From CAWACP01 sp963780655 (GTDB lineage Bacteria > Acidobacteriota > Terriglobia > Bryobacterales > Bryobacteraceae), in contig CAWACP010000003.1 of NCBI GenBank assembly GCA_963780655.1, positions 1,798,001 through 1,862,000 of the forward strand: 64,000 nt of DNA. Reading direction: 5' to 3'. The position numbers were made by a program, and so were the translations under genes. The notes under the pieces are model-generated. The model worked only from the letters and a program-made list of their open reading frames with translations, ran no database searches and was not told the DNA's origin. Positions 7,443 through 16,674 of the stretch are shown here, piece by piece; positions within the stretch are counted from its first letter, which is position 1; every line of letters starts with the position of its first letter.

Positions 7443-9635
7443 ATGATCAGAATCTCTCGCCTTTTTCTTTCGTTTACTCTCATCGCCGCAACTGCGCTCG
7501 CGCAGTCGCCCTGGATGGACAAGAGCCTCTCTCCCGACCAGCGCGCCGATCTGCTGGTGAAACAGATGACCCTCGACGAAAAGATCTCCCTTCTGCATGC
7601 AGATGGCTGGGAGACGTTGCTGGGCGGTCCCGCCAAACTGCCCGCCCGAGCGCTTGGCAACGCCGGTTTCATCCCCGGGATACCGCGCCTCGGAATTCCC
7701 GACATTCAGATGGCCGATGCCGCCGTGGGCGTGACGCATTCCGCGGCATTCGGCCGCTATTCCACGCCGCTGCCGTCGGCTATCGCCGAAGCGTCGAGCT
7801 GGGATCTCAATGTCGCGCGCGAGTATGGGGCGCTCATCGGCCGTGAACTGCGCGATCAGGGCTACACCATGACGCTCGGCGGCGGCGTCAATCTGACGCG
7901 TGAAGCGCGCAACGGGCGCAACTTCGAGTATCGCGGCGAAGATCCGGTACTGGCAGGGATGATCGACGGCGCCGACATGAAGGCGCTACAGGAGCAGGGC
8001 ATCGTCGGCGACCTGAAGCACTACGCCATGAACGATCAGGAAAGCGGCCGGTCATACGTCAATGTGAAGGCGGGCAAACGCGCCATGCGCGAGAGCGATC
8101 TGCTGGCCTTCGAAATCGCTCTGAAGGAATCCAACGCGGGCGCGGTGATGTGCTCGTACAACCTGGTGAACGGGGATTACGCCTGCGAGAACAACTACCT
8201 GCTCAACGAACTGCTGAAGAAGGATTGGGGCTTTCAGGGCTTCGTGGTCTCCGACTGGAGCGCGACGCACAGCACCGTCAAGGCCGCGATGGCCGGACTC
8301 GATATGCAGATGCCGGAAGCCAGTTTTTTCGGCGCCCCGCTGAAAAAAGCCGTGGAAAGTGGCGATGTGCCGATGGCCCGCCTCGACAACATGGTGCATC
8401 GCCTGCTTCGAAGCGAGTTCGCGGTGGGCCTGTTCGATAACCCGCCGGACCGCCGTGTGCCTGACGTGTTTCACGGGCTCGAGGTGGCGGAGCGGATTGC
8501 CGGGCAGACCATGGTCCTGCTGAAGAACGCGGACGCCCAGTTACCGCTGGAGGCCGCGAAGGTCCATTCCATCGCGGTGATCGGTTCGCATGCCGACGTC
8601 GGCGTGCCGTCCGGCGGCGGCTCGGCTCAGGTGGATCCTATTGGCGGCAATGCCCTGGATCACCCCGACCCGCAAACGTTCGGTTACGTCGTGTGGCATC
8701 GCTCGTCGCCGTTGAAGGCGATTCGCGCGAAAGCGCCGGGCGCGAAGGTGGAATTCGACGCCGGCACGGACCTGAATGCCGCCGCGGCGCTGGCGAAGTC
8801 TTCGGACGTCGCGGTGGTCTTTGTCAATCAGGTCACCAGCGAAGGAAGCGACGTGCCGAGCCTGTCGCTGCCGAACAAGCAGGACGCGCTGGTGAGCGCC
8901 GTCGCCGCGGCCAATCCGCACACCATCGTGGTAATCGAGTCGGGCGGTCCGGTCACGATGCCGTGGATCGACCAGGTCTCGGGCGTTCTGGAAGCGTGGT
9001 ACCCGGGGACCCGTGGCGGCGAGGCGATTGCCGGCATCCTGTTTGGCGATGTGAATCCGTCGGCGAAACTGCCCGTGACCTTCGCGAAATCGGAAGCGGA
9101 CCTGCCGCATCCTCAGGAGCAGTTGCAGCCGCCGCCGCGTCCCGGTGCGGGCGACGAACAACCGGTGTTTCCCGGCGCTCCCTGGATCGGCAACACCAGG
9201 CGCTTCGATATCTCTTACGACGAGGGACTACTGGTTGGCTACAAGTGGTTCGACGCACGCGACAAACAGCCGCTGTTCCCGTTCGGCTACGGGCTGTCTT
9301 ATACCAGTTACGCTTACTCGAATCTGAAGGCGTCGCCGTCGCAGGTGTCCTTCGAGGTGAAGAACACAGGCGCGCGCGCCGGGTCCGAGATCGCCGAGGT
9401 GTACGCTACGCTGCCCCAGGCAGCCGCGGAGCCGTTCCGTCGGCTGATCGCTTTCACGAAGGTCCCGCTCGCGCCGGGCGAGTCGAAATCGGTGACGCTC
9501 GATCTGAACCCGAAATATCTGTCTATCTTCAATGAGGCCAAAGATGGGTGGGAGCTGGTATCGGGCGACTATTGGATTCAGGTGGGCGGCTCATCGCGCG
9601 ACCTGCCGCTGCGCGCAAGCGTGCACATCGAGTAA
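7443..9635 (+). CDS. GH3 beta-glucosidase, secreted
   Basis: The protein has 730 residues starting at ATG 7443, where a clear signal peptide begins (LFLSFTLIAATALAQ). The GH3 TIM-barrel region has the KHYAMNDQE motif and the nucleophile segment FVVSDWSATHS with Asp at about 271. The alpha/beta sandwich follows with VVVIESGGPVTMPW and EAWYPGTRGGEAIAGILFGDVNPSAKLP, split here by its own loop structure. The last about 110 residues form the fibronectin-III-like domain (FPFGYGLSYTSY, EPFRRLIAFTKVPLAPGES). It would release glucose or xylose from beta-linked oligosaccharides. A decayed fragment like its final domain lies at 10862-10960. Confidence 0.93.
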   Translation: MIRISRLFLSFTLIAATALAQSPWMDKSLSPDQRADLLVKQMTLDEKISLLHADGWETLLGGPAKLPARALGNAGFIPGIPRLGIPDIQMADAAVGVTHSAAFGRYSTPLPSAIAEASSWDLNVAREYGALIGRELRDQGYTMTLGGGVNLTREARNGRNFEYRGEDPVLAGMIDGADMKALQEQGIVGDLKHYAMNDQESGRSYVNVKAGKRAMRESDLLAFEIALKESNAGAVMCSYNLVNGDYACENNYLLNELLKKDWGFQGFVVSDWSATHSTVKAAMAGLDMQMPEASFFGAPLKKAVESGDVPMARLDNMVHRLLRSEFAVGLFDNPPDRRVPDVFHGLEVAERIAGQTMVLLKNADAQLPLEAAKVHSIAVIGSHADVGVPSGGGSAQVDPIGGNALDHPDPQTFGYVVWHRSSPLKAIRAKAPGAKVEFDAGTDLNAAAALAKSSDVAVVFVNQVTSEGSDVPSLSLPNKQDALVSAVAAANPHTIVVIESGGPVTMPWIDQVSGVLEAWYPGTRGGEAIAGILFGDVNPSAKLPVTFAKSEADLPHPQEQLQPPPRPGAGDEQPVFPGAPWIGNTRRFDISYDEGLLVGYKWFDARDKQPLFPFGYGLSYTSYAYSNLKASPSQVSFEVKNTGARAGSEIAEVYATLPQAAAEPFRRLIAFTKVPLAPGESKSVTLDLNPKYLSIFNEAKDGWELVSGDYWIQVGGSSRDLPLRASVHIE

Positions 9636-9724
9636 ATCGGTTACGGAGGCCGCGCGTCGAGCTGTGGCGCTGCCGGCACGCGTTTCACTCAAGGATTGCT
9701 TCCGGATTGCGGACGACCCGTCCC

Positions 9725-10714
9725 CTATCCGGTCCCCGCTGGTTCGACGACTATGACCACGTGTCCTTTCTTGCGCCCGGTCTCCACGTACCGGTAAGCC
9801 TCTGCGATCTGCGCCAGCGGATAGCGTCTATCTATCACTGTCCTGAGGACTCCGGCCTCGATGAGCCCCTTGAGGAAACACTGATCTTCGAGGGCGCCAC
9901 GCGCCACTCCCCCAGTGACTTTGGCGGCGCCCGTTATGGAAATCCACTTCCCTCGAAGCATCGACCCAAGAATCCACGCCATCCCTCCGGCGGTCCCCAC
10001 ACGGACATAGAAACCGCCGCGCTTCAGGGCTTTCAGGCTGCGCGAGAACCCGCTCTTGCCCACCGTATCGAAGACGATGTCGTAGACGCGGCCAGCCCTC
10101 GAGAAGTCCTCCCTGGTATAGTCGACCACCTCGTCCGCGCCGAGAGACTTCACCAGGTCCAGGTTGGCGGTGCTGCATACCCCCGTGACGCGCGCCCCGA
10201 AATGCTTCGCCAATTGAACCGCGAAAACTCCGACACTCCCGCTCGCTCCGTAGATGAGCACGTTCTCTCCGGCCTGGATCCTGGCTTCCCTCAGGAAATA
10301 CAAGGCTGTAATCCCGCCAAACATGACCGCCGCAGCTTCCTCAAGCGTCATGTTGACCGGCTTGATTGCCAGTCCATCTTCGGGCGCGCATACGTACTCG
10401 GCATGACTGCCGAACCTGAACCCGTTCGACCCGAACACCTGGTCGCCCACGGCGAACCGGGTCACGGCCTTGCCCATCGACTCGATCGTGCCGGCGAACT
10501 CCATCCCCAGTATGTTGACCTTCGTGGGCCTCCATAGGCCGTTCATCACTCTTATTGGGAATGGATCGGCCTTTCTCAGCCTCCAGTCCGCCGCGCTAAC
10601 CGTCGTGGCATGGACGCGAACCAGGACTTCATCGTCCCTGGGAGCCGGTCTGGCGACGTCTCTGACCTGGACCACGTCGGGAGGCCCGTATCTGCTGTAG
10701 ACAGCGGCTTTCAT
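9725..10714 (-). CDS. MDR-family NAD(P)H oxidoreductase (quinone-reductase-like)
   Basis: This 329-residue medium-chain dehydrogenase/reductase starts at an ATG at 10714. The N-terminal GroES-like domain has GPPDVVQVRDV, VLVRVHATTVSAADWR and ILGMEFAGTIE. The nucleotide-binding fold has VLIYGASGSVGVFAVQLAKHFGA. The catalytic zinc ligands of alcohol dehydrogenases are absent, which places it with the zeta-crystallin/quinone oxidoreductase branch. It probably reduces small quinones or enones with NADPH. It is a single gene, convergent with the GH3 gene (89 bp between stops) and divergent from the kinase at 11055. Confidence 0.88.
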   Translation of the reverse strand: MKAAVYSRYGPPDVVQVRDVARPAPRDDEVLVRVHATTVSAADWRLRKADPFPIRVMNGLWRPTKVNILGMEFAGTIESMGKAVTRFAVGDQVFGSNGFRFGSHAEYVCAPEDGLAIKPVNMTLEEAAAVMFGGITALYFLREARIQAGENVLIYGASGSVGVFAVQLAKHFGARVTGVCSTANLDLVKSLGADEVVDYTREDFSRAGRVYDIVFDTVGKSGFSRSLKALKRGGFYVRVGTAGGMAWILGSMLRGKWISITGAAKVTGGVARGALEDQCFLKGLIEAGVLRTVIDRRYPLAQIAEAYRYVETGRKKGHVVIVVEPAGTG

Positions 10715-11054
10715 ATAGAGACACCTACGAGGGTCGCGAAAGTTCCACCTGCGTCATTCCGCTCCGATCGCGGATAGGATTTCGTAAGGAGCCGAGTCTT
10801 ACGCCTGTTGACAGCGGCATGTGAATGAGTGAGCTAAGTTTACTCCATCAGGAGACGGGTCGTGGCTGGAATACGGGCCAACCGGAAGGTGGCGGGCACA
10901 ATCAACGCGACGTTCCCCGCAGCAGCCGGCGAGCCGTTCCGGAGGCTGGTGGCCTTACACGCGATTAACGGACCACCGACGCTCGCCGCCTGTCCCGCAT
11001 GTCGGCTATCGTCGTCAAGCACATAGGCCGATAAGGTGTATGGACCTCTGATCC
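10715..11054. other. Intergenic region between divergent genes
   Basis: These 340 bp separate the MDR enzyme from the hybrid kinase. They contain a decayed GH3 C-terminal fragment (10862-10960). No RNA gene is evident. Promoters for both neighbours are expected here, but no convincing -35/-10 pair was recognised. Confidence 0.6.
10862..10960 (+). pseudogene. Fragment of a GH3 fibronectin-III-like domain
   Basis: Read on the plus strand from 10862, this stretch encodes ATFPAAAGEPFRRLVAL. The GH3 enzyme at 7443-9635 has ATLPQAAAEPFRRLIAF at the matching place. Upstream, G-x-R-A also aligns with GARAG. There is no start codon context, no nucleophile domain and no continuation after about 33 codons, so it is a remnant. 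It is either a leftover of a second GH3 gene or a partial duplication. Confidence 0.65.
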
Positions 11055-14000
11055 ATGCGTAGGATGCGAAGGCCGGGGCGGCGCAGCCTGGTTGCGGGCG
11101 GTTTTGTGGCCATTGCCGCGCTCCTTTGCCTCGAGGTCTGGCTCAATGCGCGTTCCGAGCGACGCGTCGCGGTCACCGCGGCGGAGGTGTTCCACCGGAA
11201 AGCGGGCACTTCGAGCAGCCTGCCCGAGGCGCGCATTCAAGGCGTAGTTACCTATTCCGATCCGGCGAATAATTTGCTGTTCGTCCAGGACGCCACGGGC
11301 GGAGTGCGCGCGAGCCCTGGCGAGGACGGGGTGAAGCTCTCGCCCGGAGATCGGGTCACGCTCACAGGCGTGGTGAGCGACGATCAACTCGCACCGATCA
11401 TCCTGAATCCCCGGATCGTGGTACGGGGGCACGGCGCGCTTCCCGCAGCCCGCTTCGTGTCGCCGGCTTCCTTCGGAAAGCCGGAAGTGGAGAACCGCCT
11501 GGTGACGGTGGAAGGCGTGGTGCAGCGCGCCCATGGACGGCAGAGCGGCGGCCTCGATGTGAGGATCAGTCAGAACGGAACCCCGGTGGATGTGTACTGC
11601 CAGAAGTACAGCGGGACGGTGGGGGATGAACTCGACCGGCGGGTCCGCATTCTGGGCGTCGCGACGTCGGAGCTGGACATTCAGTTAAAGCCTGTAGGGC
11701 GAACGATCTGGGCCGACTCGTGGGCGGATACGATTCACCTCGATCCTCCCCGGTCGCCGCGTACCGCGCCGCTGGTTACGGTGGCCGGTCTGTTGAACCT
11801 GCCCGCGAGGCGTCTTCCGGAGCGGCGTGTCCGCGTTCATGGAACTCTGGAGGCCGCCGGAGAGGCGGGCGCTTTCCTGATCCGTGACGGCAGCGGCTCG
11901 CTCAGGGTGGAGTTCGACGCCAGCAACGTCTTTCATCCCGGCGGCGACGCCGAGGTGGCCGGTTTTCTACAGCGCGATTCGAACGGCCTGTCGCTGGACA
12001 GCGCGAGAACGGTAGTCGACAGAATCGCGGAGCGCGATGCCGCAAGGCCGGTTCTGACCAGTATTCACCAGGTGCGCGCTCTGTCGCCCATCGAGGCGAT
12101 TCGCAGGTATCCGGTGCATGTCCGGGGCACGGTGACCTACTACGACCCGGCGGGCTTCATGGTTTTCATCGAGGATGACGAAGACGGCATTTACGTGAAC
12201 CCACACGATCTGCCGGTTACCGGAATACGCGTGGGAGACCTTGTGGATGTGCGCGGCGTTTCGCAGCCCGGCAACTTTGCGCCAACTCTGGGCGAACCGC
12301 GCGTGCTCGTGATCGCGCACAACAGACCGCTGCCGCATCGCGAGACGTCTCTCGACCGCGTGCTGGTTGGCGCGGAGGACAGCCGGCTGGTGCAACTCGA
12401 GGGCGTCATACACGCGATCGGCATGAAGCACGGCGCAGCCGTTCTCGACCTCGTGCAGGCGGGACGGCATTGTAATGTTGCCGTTCCGGGCCTGGCCGAT
12501 CCGGACCGTCTGCTGGACGCTCGCGTCGCGATCAGAGGCGTGTGCGGCACCCTCTACAATGAGCGCCGCCAGCTGATCGGCATCCAGGTGTTCGCCCCCG
12601 GACCCGACGACGTGCGCGTGATCGAGCCGCCCAGCCCGGGCGCGCTCGTCTCAGTGGACCGCATCCTCGATTTCGCGGCGAACCGCTTCCCGGGCCACCG
12701 CGTACGCGTCCACGGAATCGTCACGCATGCCGGCGGCACGACGGTCTTTGTCCGCGATGCCGACAATGGCATCAAGGTGCACCTGCTCGCACGATCTTTT
12801 CTGATGCCGGGGGATCTGGTGGAGGTGACCGGCTATCCGAAGGCCGACCGCCCGGGACCGCTGCTGGAGGATGCTTCGGTAAACAAAACCGGTTCCGGCC
12901 GGCCGCCGGTCCCAGTGGTTACGAGCGCACAGGAGCTGGTGCGTGGATTGCACGCCAATCAGCTCGTACAGGTGGACGCCTACCTACGCGAAGCCAACTC
13001 CAGCGCCGCCGAGGAACTGCTGGAACTGCAGTCGGGCAGCGCGATCTTTCATGCGCTGTTCGATAAGACCTCGGGACAGCGCCTCGAACTCGAGGCCGGT
13101 TCGAAGCTTCGCTTAACGGGAATCTTCGACGCACAGTCGTGGCAGCCGTCCACGCGCACCAGAACGTCCGATTTTCATCTCCTGTTGCGCTCCGGCTCCG
13201 ATATCATCATCCTGGATGGCGCGCCGTGGTGGACGACCGGCCGGGCGCTGCAGGTGATTGGCGTGGCCAATCTGCTGGCCCTGATTGCATTCGGCTGGGC
13301 GTTCGTCCTGCGCCGAAAAGTGCAGGAGCAGACCGCAACCATCCGCCGGAAACTGGCAACAGAGGCCGCTCTGAAGCTGGCCGCTGAAGCGGCGAGCCGC
13401 GCCAAAAGCGAGTTCCTGGCCAACATGAGCCACGAGATTCGCACGCCGATGAACGGCATTCTGGGGATGACGGAACTCACGCTCGACCCCGGCCTGACTC
13501 CGGCCGAGCAGCGCGAGAACCTGGTTGCAGTGAAGTCCTCCGCCGAATCGCTGCTGACCATCCTCAACGACATTCTGGACTTCTCGAAAATCGAAGCCGG
13601 CAAGCTCGAGCTGGAATCGCTCGACTTCAATCTGCGCGAGCATCTGGAGGATTTCATCCGCAGCATTGCCTTGAAAGCTCATGAGAAGGGCCTGGAGCTG
13701 CTCTGCGAATTTGCTCCCGATGTGCCCGAGAACATTACCGGCGATCCGGTCCGCCTTCGCCAGATCACGCTGAACCTGGTGGCTAATGCCATCAAATTCA
13801 CCAGCCAGGGCGAGGTGCGAATCGCGGTGACTACCGCCACGAGGGACGAACGGGAAGCGACGCTGCATTTCGCCGTTCGGGATACCGGAATCGGCATCCC
13901 GCCGGAGAAAAAGGCAGCGATTTTCGACGCGTTCACGCAGGCGGACGCTTCCACCACGCGAAAGTACGGCGGTACCGGACTGGGTCTTACCATTTCATCG

Positions 14001-14969
14001 CGCCTGGTGGAAGCGATGGGCGGGCGAATCTGGGTGGAGAGCGAACCGGGAAAAGGGAGCGAGTTCCACTTCACTGCGCGATTCGGCCTCGCGGAGTCGG
14101 CCGTTTCCGCGCCGGCGCCGGCGGAAGAAGGTTGCCTGCAAGGAGCGTCCGTGTTGGTGGTGGACGACAATGCCACGAACCGGCGCATCGTTGCCGAGAC
14201 CGTGAAGCTGTGGGGAATGATCCCGGTGTTGGCGTGCGGCGGGGCCGAGGCTCTGGCCATGGTGCGTCAGGCCAGGTCGAATGGCTCGCCTTTTCCGCTG
14301 ATGCTCAGCGACACGCAGATGCCCGGGATGGATGGATACGACCTGCTCAGGCACATTATGGATGAATTCGGACCGGAGGCGCCGCGCGTGGTCCTGCTGA
14401 CCTCAACCGGGCAGGGGCGCGCGGGCGCCCGTAATCTGGGCGCGGCGGGGTGTTTGGCGAAACCGGTCAGCCGGGCGGAGTTGCGGTCCGCGATTCTGGA
14501 CGCGCTCGGCCGGGTTCCTGTCCGCGGCCCCGCTTCGCCGCCGCCTGAATCACCTGCTCAGGCCACCCGGCGATTGCGGATCCTGGTGGCCGAAGACAAT
14601 GCGGTGAACCAACAGGTGGCGCGTCGCCTGCTCGAGAAGCGGGGGCATGCAGTGGTGCTGGCTGAGACCGGGAGCGCGGCGTTGCGGGCGATCGATCGCC
14701 AGGATTTTGACCTGATCTTCATGGACGTGCAGATGCCGGGAATGGACGGCTTCGAGGCCACGGCAGAGATCCGCAGGCGAGAGAGGAGCAGTGGTGACCA
14801 CCGCGCTATCGTCGCCATGACCGCGCACGCTATGAAGGGCGATCGCGAACGATGCCTTGCTTCCGGCATGGACGACTACATCGCCAAGCCCCTCCAGATC
14901 CGCGAGCTGGACAGAGTCCTGGGAAGCGTCGGGATGGGGGAGCCATCAGGCCGTCGCGCAGCAGACTAA
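11055..14969 (+). CDS. Hybrid sensor histidine kinase with about seven OB-like sensory repeats
   Basis: This 1304-residue protein has an N-terminal membrane anchor (about 8-28). About 690 extracytoplasmic residues follow, made of roughly seven related beta-rich units of the form 'V-x-G-V-V-T-Y...LLFVQDATGG...L-x-P-G-D-x-V-x-L-x-G', which resemble OB folds. A second membrane helix lies at about 730-752. The HisKA has FLANMSHEIRTPMNG (His about 793); the HATPase has NLVANAIKF, DTGIGIP and GGTGLGL. Two receiver domains come last: SVLVVDDN with Asp about 1086 (LSDTQMPGMDG) and RILVAEDN with Asp about 1224 (FMDVQMPGMDG). No separate regulator is adjacent, so output may be by phosphotransfer elsewhere. 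A shorter relative lies at 44191-47229. Confidence 0.9.
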   Translation: MRRMRRPGRRSLVAGGFVAIAALLCLEVWLNARSERRVAVTAAEVFHRKAGTSSSLPEARIQGVVTYSDPANNLLFVQDATGGVRASPGEDGVKLSPGDRVTLTGVVSDDQLAPIILNPRIVVRGHGALPAARFVSPASFGKPEVENRLVTVEGVVQRAHGRQSGGLDVRISQNGTPVDVYCQKYSGTVGDELDRRVRILGVATSELDIQLKPVGRTIWADSWADTIHLDPPRSPRTAPLVTVAGLLNLPARRLPERRVRVHGTLEAAGEAGAFLIRDGSGSLRVEFDASNVFHPGGDAEVAGFLQRDSNGLSLDSARTVVDRIAERDAARPVLTSIHQVRALSPIEAIRRYPVHVRGTVTYYDPAGFMVFIEDDEDGIYVNPHDLPVTGIRVGDLVDVRGVSQPGNFAPTLGEPRVLVIAHNRPLPHRETSLDRVLVGAEDSRLVQLEGVIHAIGMKHGAAVLDLVQAGRHCNVAVPGLADPDRLLDARVAIRGVCGTLYNERRQLIGIQVFAPGPDDVRVIEPPSPGALVSVDRILDFAANRFPGHRVRVHGIVTHAGGTTVFVRDADNGIKVHLLARSFLMPGDLVEVTGYPKADRPGPLLEDASVNKTGSGRPPVPVVTSAQELVRGLHANQLVQVDAYLREANSSAAEELLELQSGSAIFHALFDKTSGQRLELEAGSKLRLTGIFDAQSWQPSTRTRTSDFHLLLRSGSDIIILDGAPWWTTGRALQVIGVANLLALIAFGWAFVLRRKVQEQTATIRRKLATEAALKLAAEAASRAKSEFLANMSHEIRTPMNGILGMTELTLDPGLTPAEQRENLVAVKSSAESLLTILNDILDFSKIEAGKLELESLDFNLREHLEDFIRSIALKAHEKGLELLCEFAPDVPENITGDPVRLRQITLNLVANAIKFTSQGEVRIAVTTATRDEREATLHFAVRDTGIGIPPEKKAAIFDAFTQADASTTRKYGGTGLGLTISSRLVEAMGGRIWVESEPGKGSEFHFTARFGLAESAVSAPAPAEEGCLQGASVLVVDDNATNRRIVAETVKLWGMIPVLACGGAEALAMVRQARSNGSPFPLMLSDTQMPGMDGYDLLRHIMDEFGPEAPRVVLLTSTGQGRAGARNLGAAGCLAKPVSRAELRSAILDALGRVPVRGPASPPPESPAQATRRLRILVAEDNAVNQQVARRLLEKRGHAVVLAETGSAALRAIDRQDFDLIFMDVQMPGMDGFEATAEIRRRERSSGDHRAIVAMTAHAMKGDRERCLASGMDDYIAKPLQIRELDRVLGSVGMGEPSGRRAAD

Positions 14970-15017
14970 TATCGCTCGGTTGTCGAACGGCCCATCACGT
15001 GTACACACTATGCCGGA

Positions 15018-15452
15018 ATGCGAAGCCGGCGAGTTACCCTGTTGTTACTCATCCTGGCGGTTCTGTGCGCCGGTCCCGCGCTGTGCAGAACAAGGCACAG
15101 GCGCGCGCGCGTGTTGCGGATGGAGGCCACTGCATTCTCGGTGGATTCGAAACCGACGGCGGCCGGCACGGAGGCGCACGATGGCATCGTAGCGGCCGAC
15201 CCGCATATTCTGCCGCTGGGCACGCGCATCCGCGTGACCAGAGCGGGCGCGTACAGCGGCGTATACACCGTCACCGACAAGGGCGGCGCGGTCAAGGGCC
15301 GGCACATTGACGTCTATGTGCCGAGCGCGGCCGAAGCAAAGCAGTTCGGGCGCAAAATCGTACGCGTACAAATTCTCGAGGTCGGAGCGGGCCCGGAGGA
15401 CGCGCGTGAAAAGGAAGCAGCGGCGGTGCTGCCGGTAACGCCGACCCGGTAA
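15018..15452 (+). CDS. 3D (Asp-Asp-Asp) domain secreted protein
   Basis: This 144-residue protein has a signal peptide (VTLLLLILAVLCAGPALC). Its double-psi beta-barrel shows the 3D-domain pattern: ATAFSVD, GIVAADPHILPLGTRIRV, YTVTDKGGAVKGRHIDVYV and FGRKIVRV. The three aspartates are in AADP, VTDKGG and HIDVY. Related domains occur in MltA-like lytic transglycosylases and small cell-wall proteins, so a role in peptidoglycan turnover is plausible. It lies 48 bp downstream of the hybrid kinase on the same strand. Confidence 0.82.
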   Translation: MRSRRVTLLLLILAVLCAGPALCRTRHRRARVLRMEATAFSVDSKPTAAGTEAHDGIVAADPHILPLGTRIRVTRAGAYSGVYTVTDKGGAVKGRHIDVYVPSAAEAKQFGRKIVRVQILEVGAGPEDAREKEAAAVLPVTPTR

Positions 15453-15489
15453 CCCCTGCACGGTTCCGGGTCCGCGTAAACTGGTTCGG

Positions 15490-16674
15490 TTGAACCGCCA
15501 GGATACGGCAACCGCAATCTATCTGAAGCTGGCGCGGGTGGCGGCGTCCGTTCTGGGAAGCGCGGACATCGTTGAAAACGTGTGCGTGCGCCGCAGCGTC
15601 GCCTCGGGCGAAGTCGTCTTTGGCCGCAGCGATATCGATCTCTCTGTTCTGATCCGCGATGCCGGCGGATCGCTTCTCCATCTCCTGAACCTCTTCCGGG
15701 CACTGCGTTGCTCGATACCAATTCTCGGCGAGTGCCTGATCTACGACCATCCCGATACCGAGACCTGGTTTGAGACGGATACCTTTCGCGCTTCCATCGA
15801 CCGGCGGGCGAGTATCCTGCTCCGCGGTTCGGCGCATCCAATACCGGACCTTCCCGTTCAGCCGGAGCAGGCCGCCCGGCGCTGCGCATTCTGGCTCGAT
15901 CCATACCTCGCCACCGCCTGGCGCGGCCGCAACGTGCGAAATCTTCGAAAGCTCGCTGTGGAGATGTGGAACGCCGCAGCCACCGCCGAGGGGCGGATCG
16001 CGGAGCCCTTCGTGCGCAGGCAGGATGCTCTCGCATGCTGGCGCCGGGACGCCGCTTTCCCGCTCCATGAAACCTCCGATGCCCGCCGCCTTCTGGCCAC
16101 GTGTTTCCGGATTGCCGCCGGACTGCATCGCTCCATGCTGCCTCCGCTCGAGCCGCTGCGCGAGCCGGTGGTTCTTCGCACTGCGCTGCCGCCCTCGTTC
16201 AACGCGCGTACGCTCGTTGTGATTCCGGAGCCGGATGGCGAACTCCCGTCCGCCGCGTCGCGCTCCGATTCGCTGCTGTTCACGCCCGAGGCGCTGCACC
16301 TGTATGTGGAGTACGTGAACGCATACGCATCGTGGGCGCTACCGGCTGAACTGGAGACGCTCGGCATCCATCCATCGTTCGCAGCGTTCGAGCGGAGCTG
16401 CCGCTTCTATGGCGCGAGTTTTCGTACGCGAGGTCCGGGTTTCGACAGAACATTGCCGTCGACGGCGGTGGCGCGCATGCTGGTGAGCCGTCACGCGGCG
16501 GACTCCCTGGCGAGAGGCGAGCGGCCCCAGGCGCCTCCCGCGAAAGTCGTCAGCGCGGCGCGAGCGGTTTCGAGCAGCGTCTCGCGTTATTACCGCGAAG
16601 TTTATCCCGGGCTCGCCGCCGAATGCACCGCGCTCTGGAGCGGCCTCGGATGCCGGCGGCCGCGCACGAGTTGA
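15490..16674 (+). CDS. Nucleotidyltransferase-superfamily protein (Pol-beta-like fold)
   Basis: The protein has 394 residues. The motif FGRSDIDLSVLI (residues about 44-55) is the G-S/DxD signature of minimal nucleotidyltransferases, with D48 and D50 as metal ligands. The rest is helical with no second motif I recognise. The assigned start is a TTG at 15490; no ATG or GTG lies near the conserved region, so the start is uncertain. Its 3' end overlaps the convergent glycosyltransferase by 73 bp. Such nucleotidyltransferases are often found near HprK-like kinases in exopolysaccharide or peptide-modification loci, and one is present at 17950. Function and substrate are unknown. Confidence 0.65.
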   Translation: MNRQDTATAIYLKLARVAASVLGSADIVENVCVRRSVASGEVVFGRSDIDLSVLIRDAGGSLLHLLNLFRALRCSIPILGECLIYDHPDTETWFETDTFRASIDRRASILLRGSAHPIPDLPVQPEQAARRCAFWLDPYLATAWRGRNVRNLRKLAVEMWNAAATAEGRIAEPFVRRQDALACWRRDAAFPLHETSDARRLLATCFRIAAGLHRSMLPPLEPLREPVVLRTALPPSFNARTLVVIPEPDGELPSAASRSDSLLFTPEALHLYVEYVNAYASWALPAELETLGIHPSFAAFERSCRFYGASFRTRGPGFDRTLPSTAVARMLVSRHAADSLARGERPQAPPAKVVSAARAVSSSVSRYYREVYPGLAAECTALWSGLGCRRPRTS

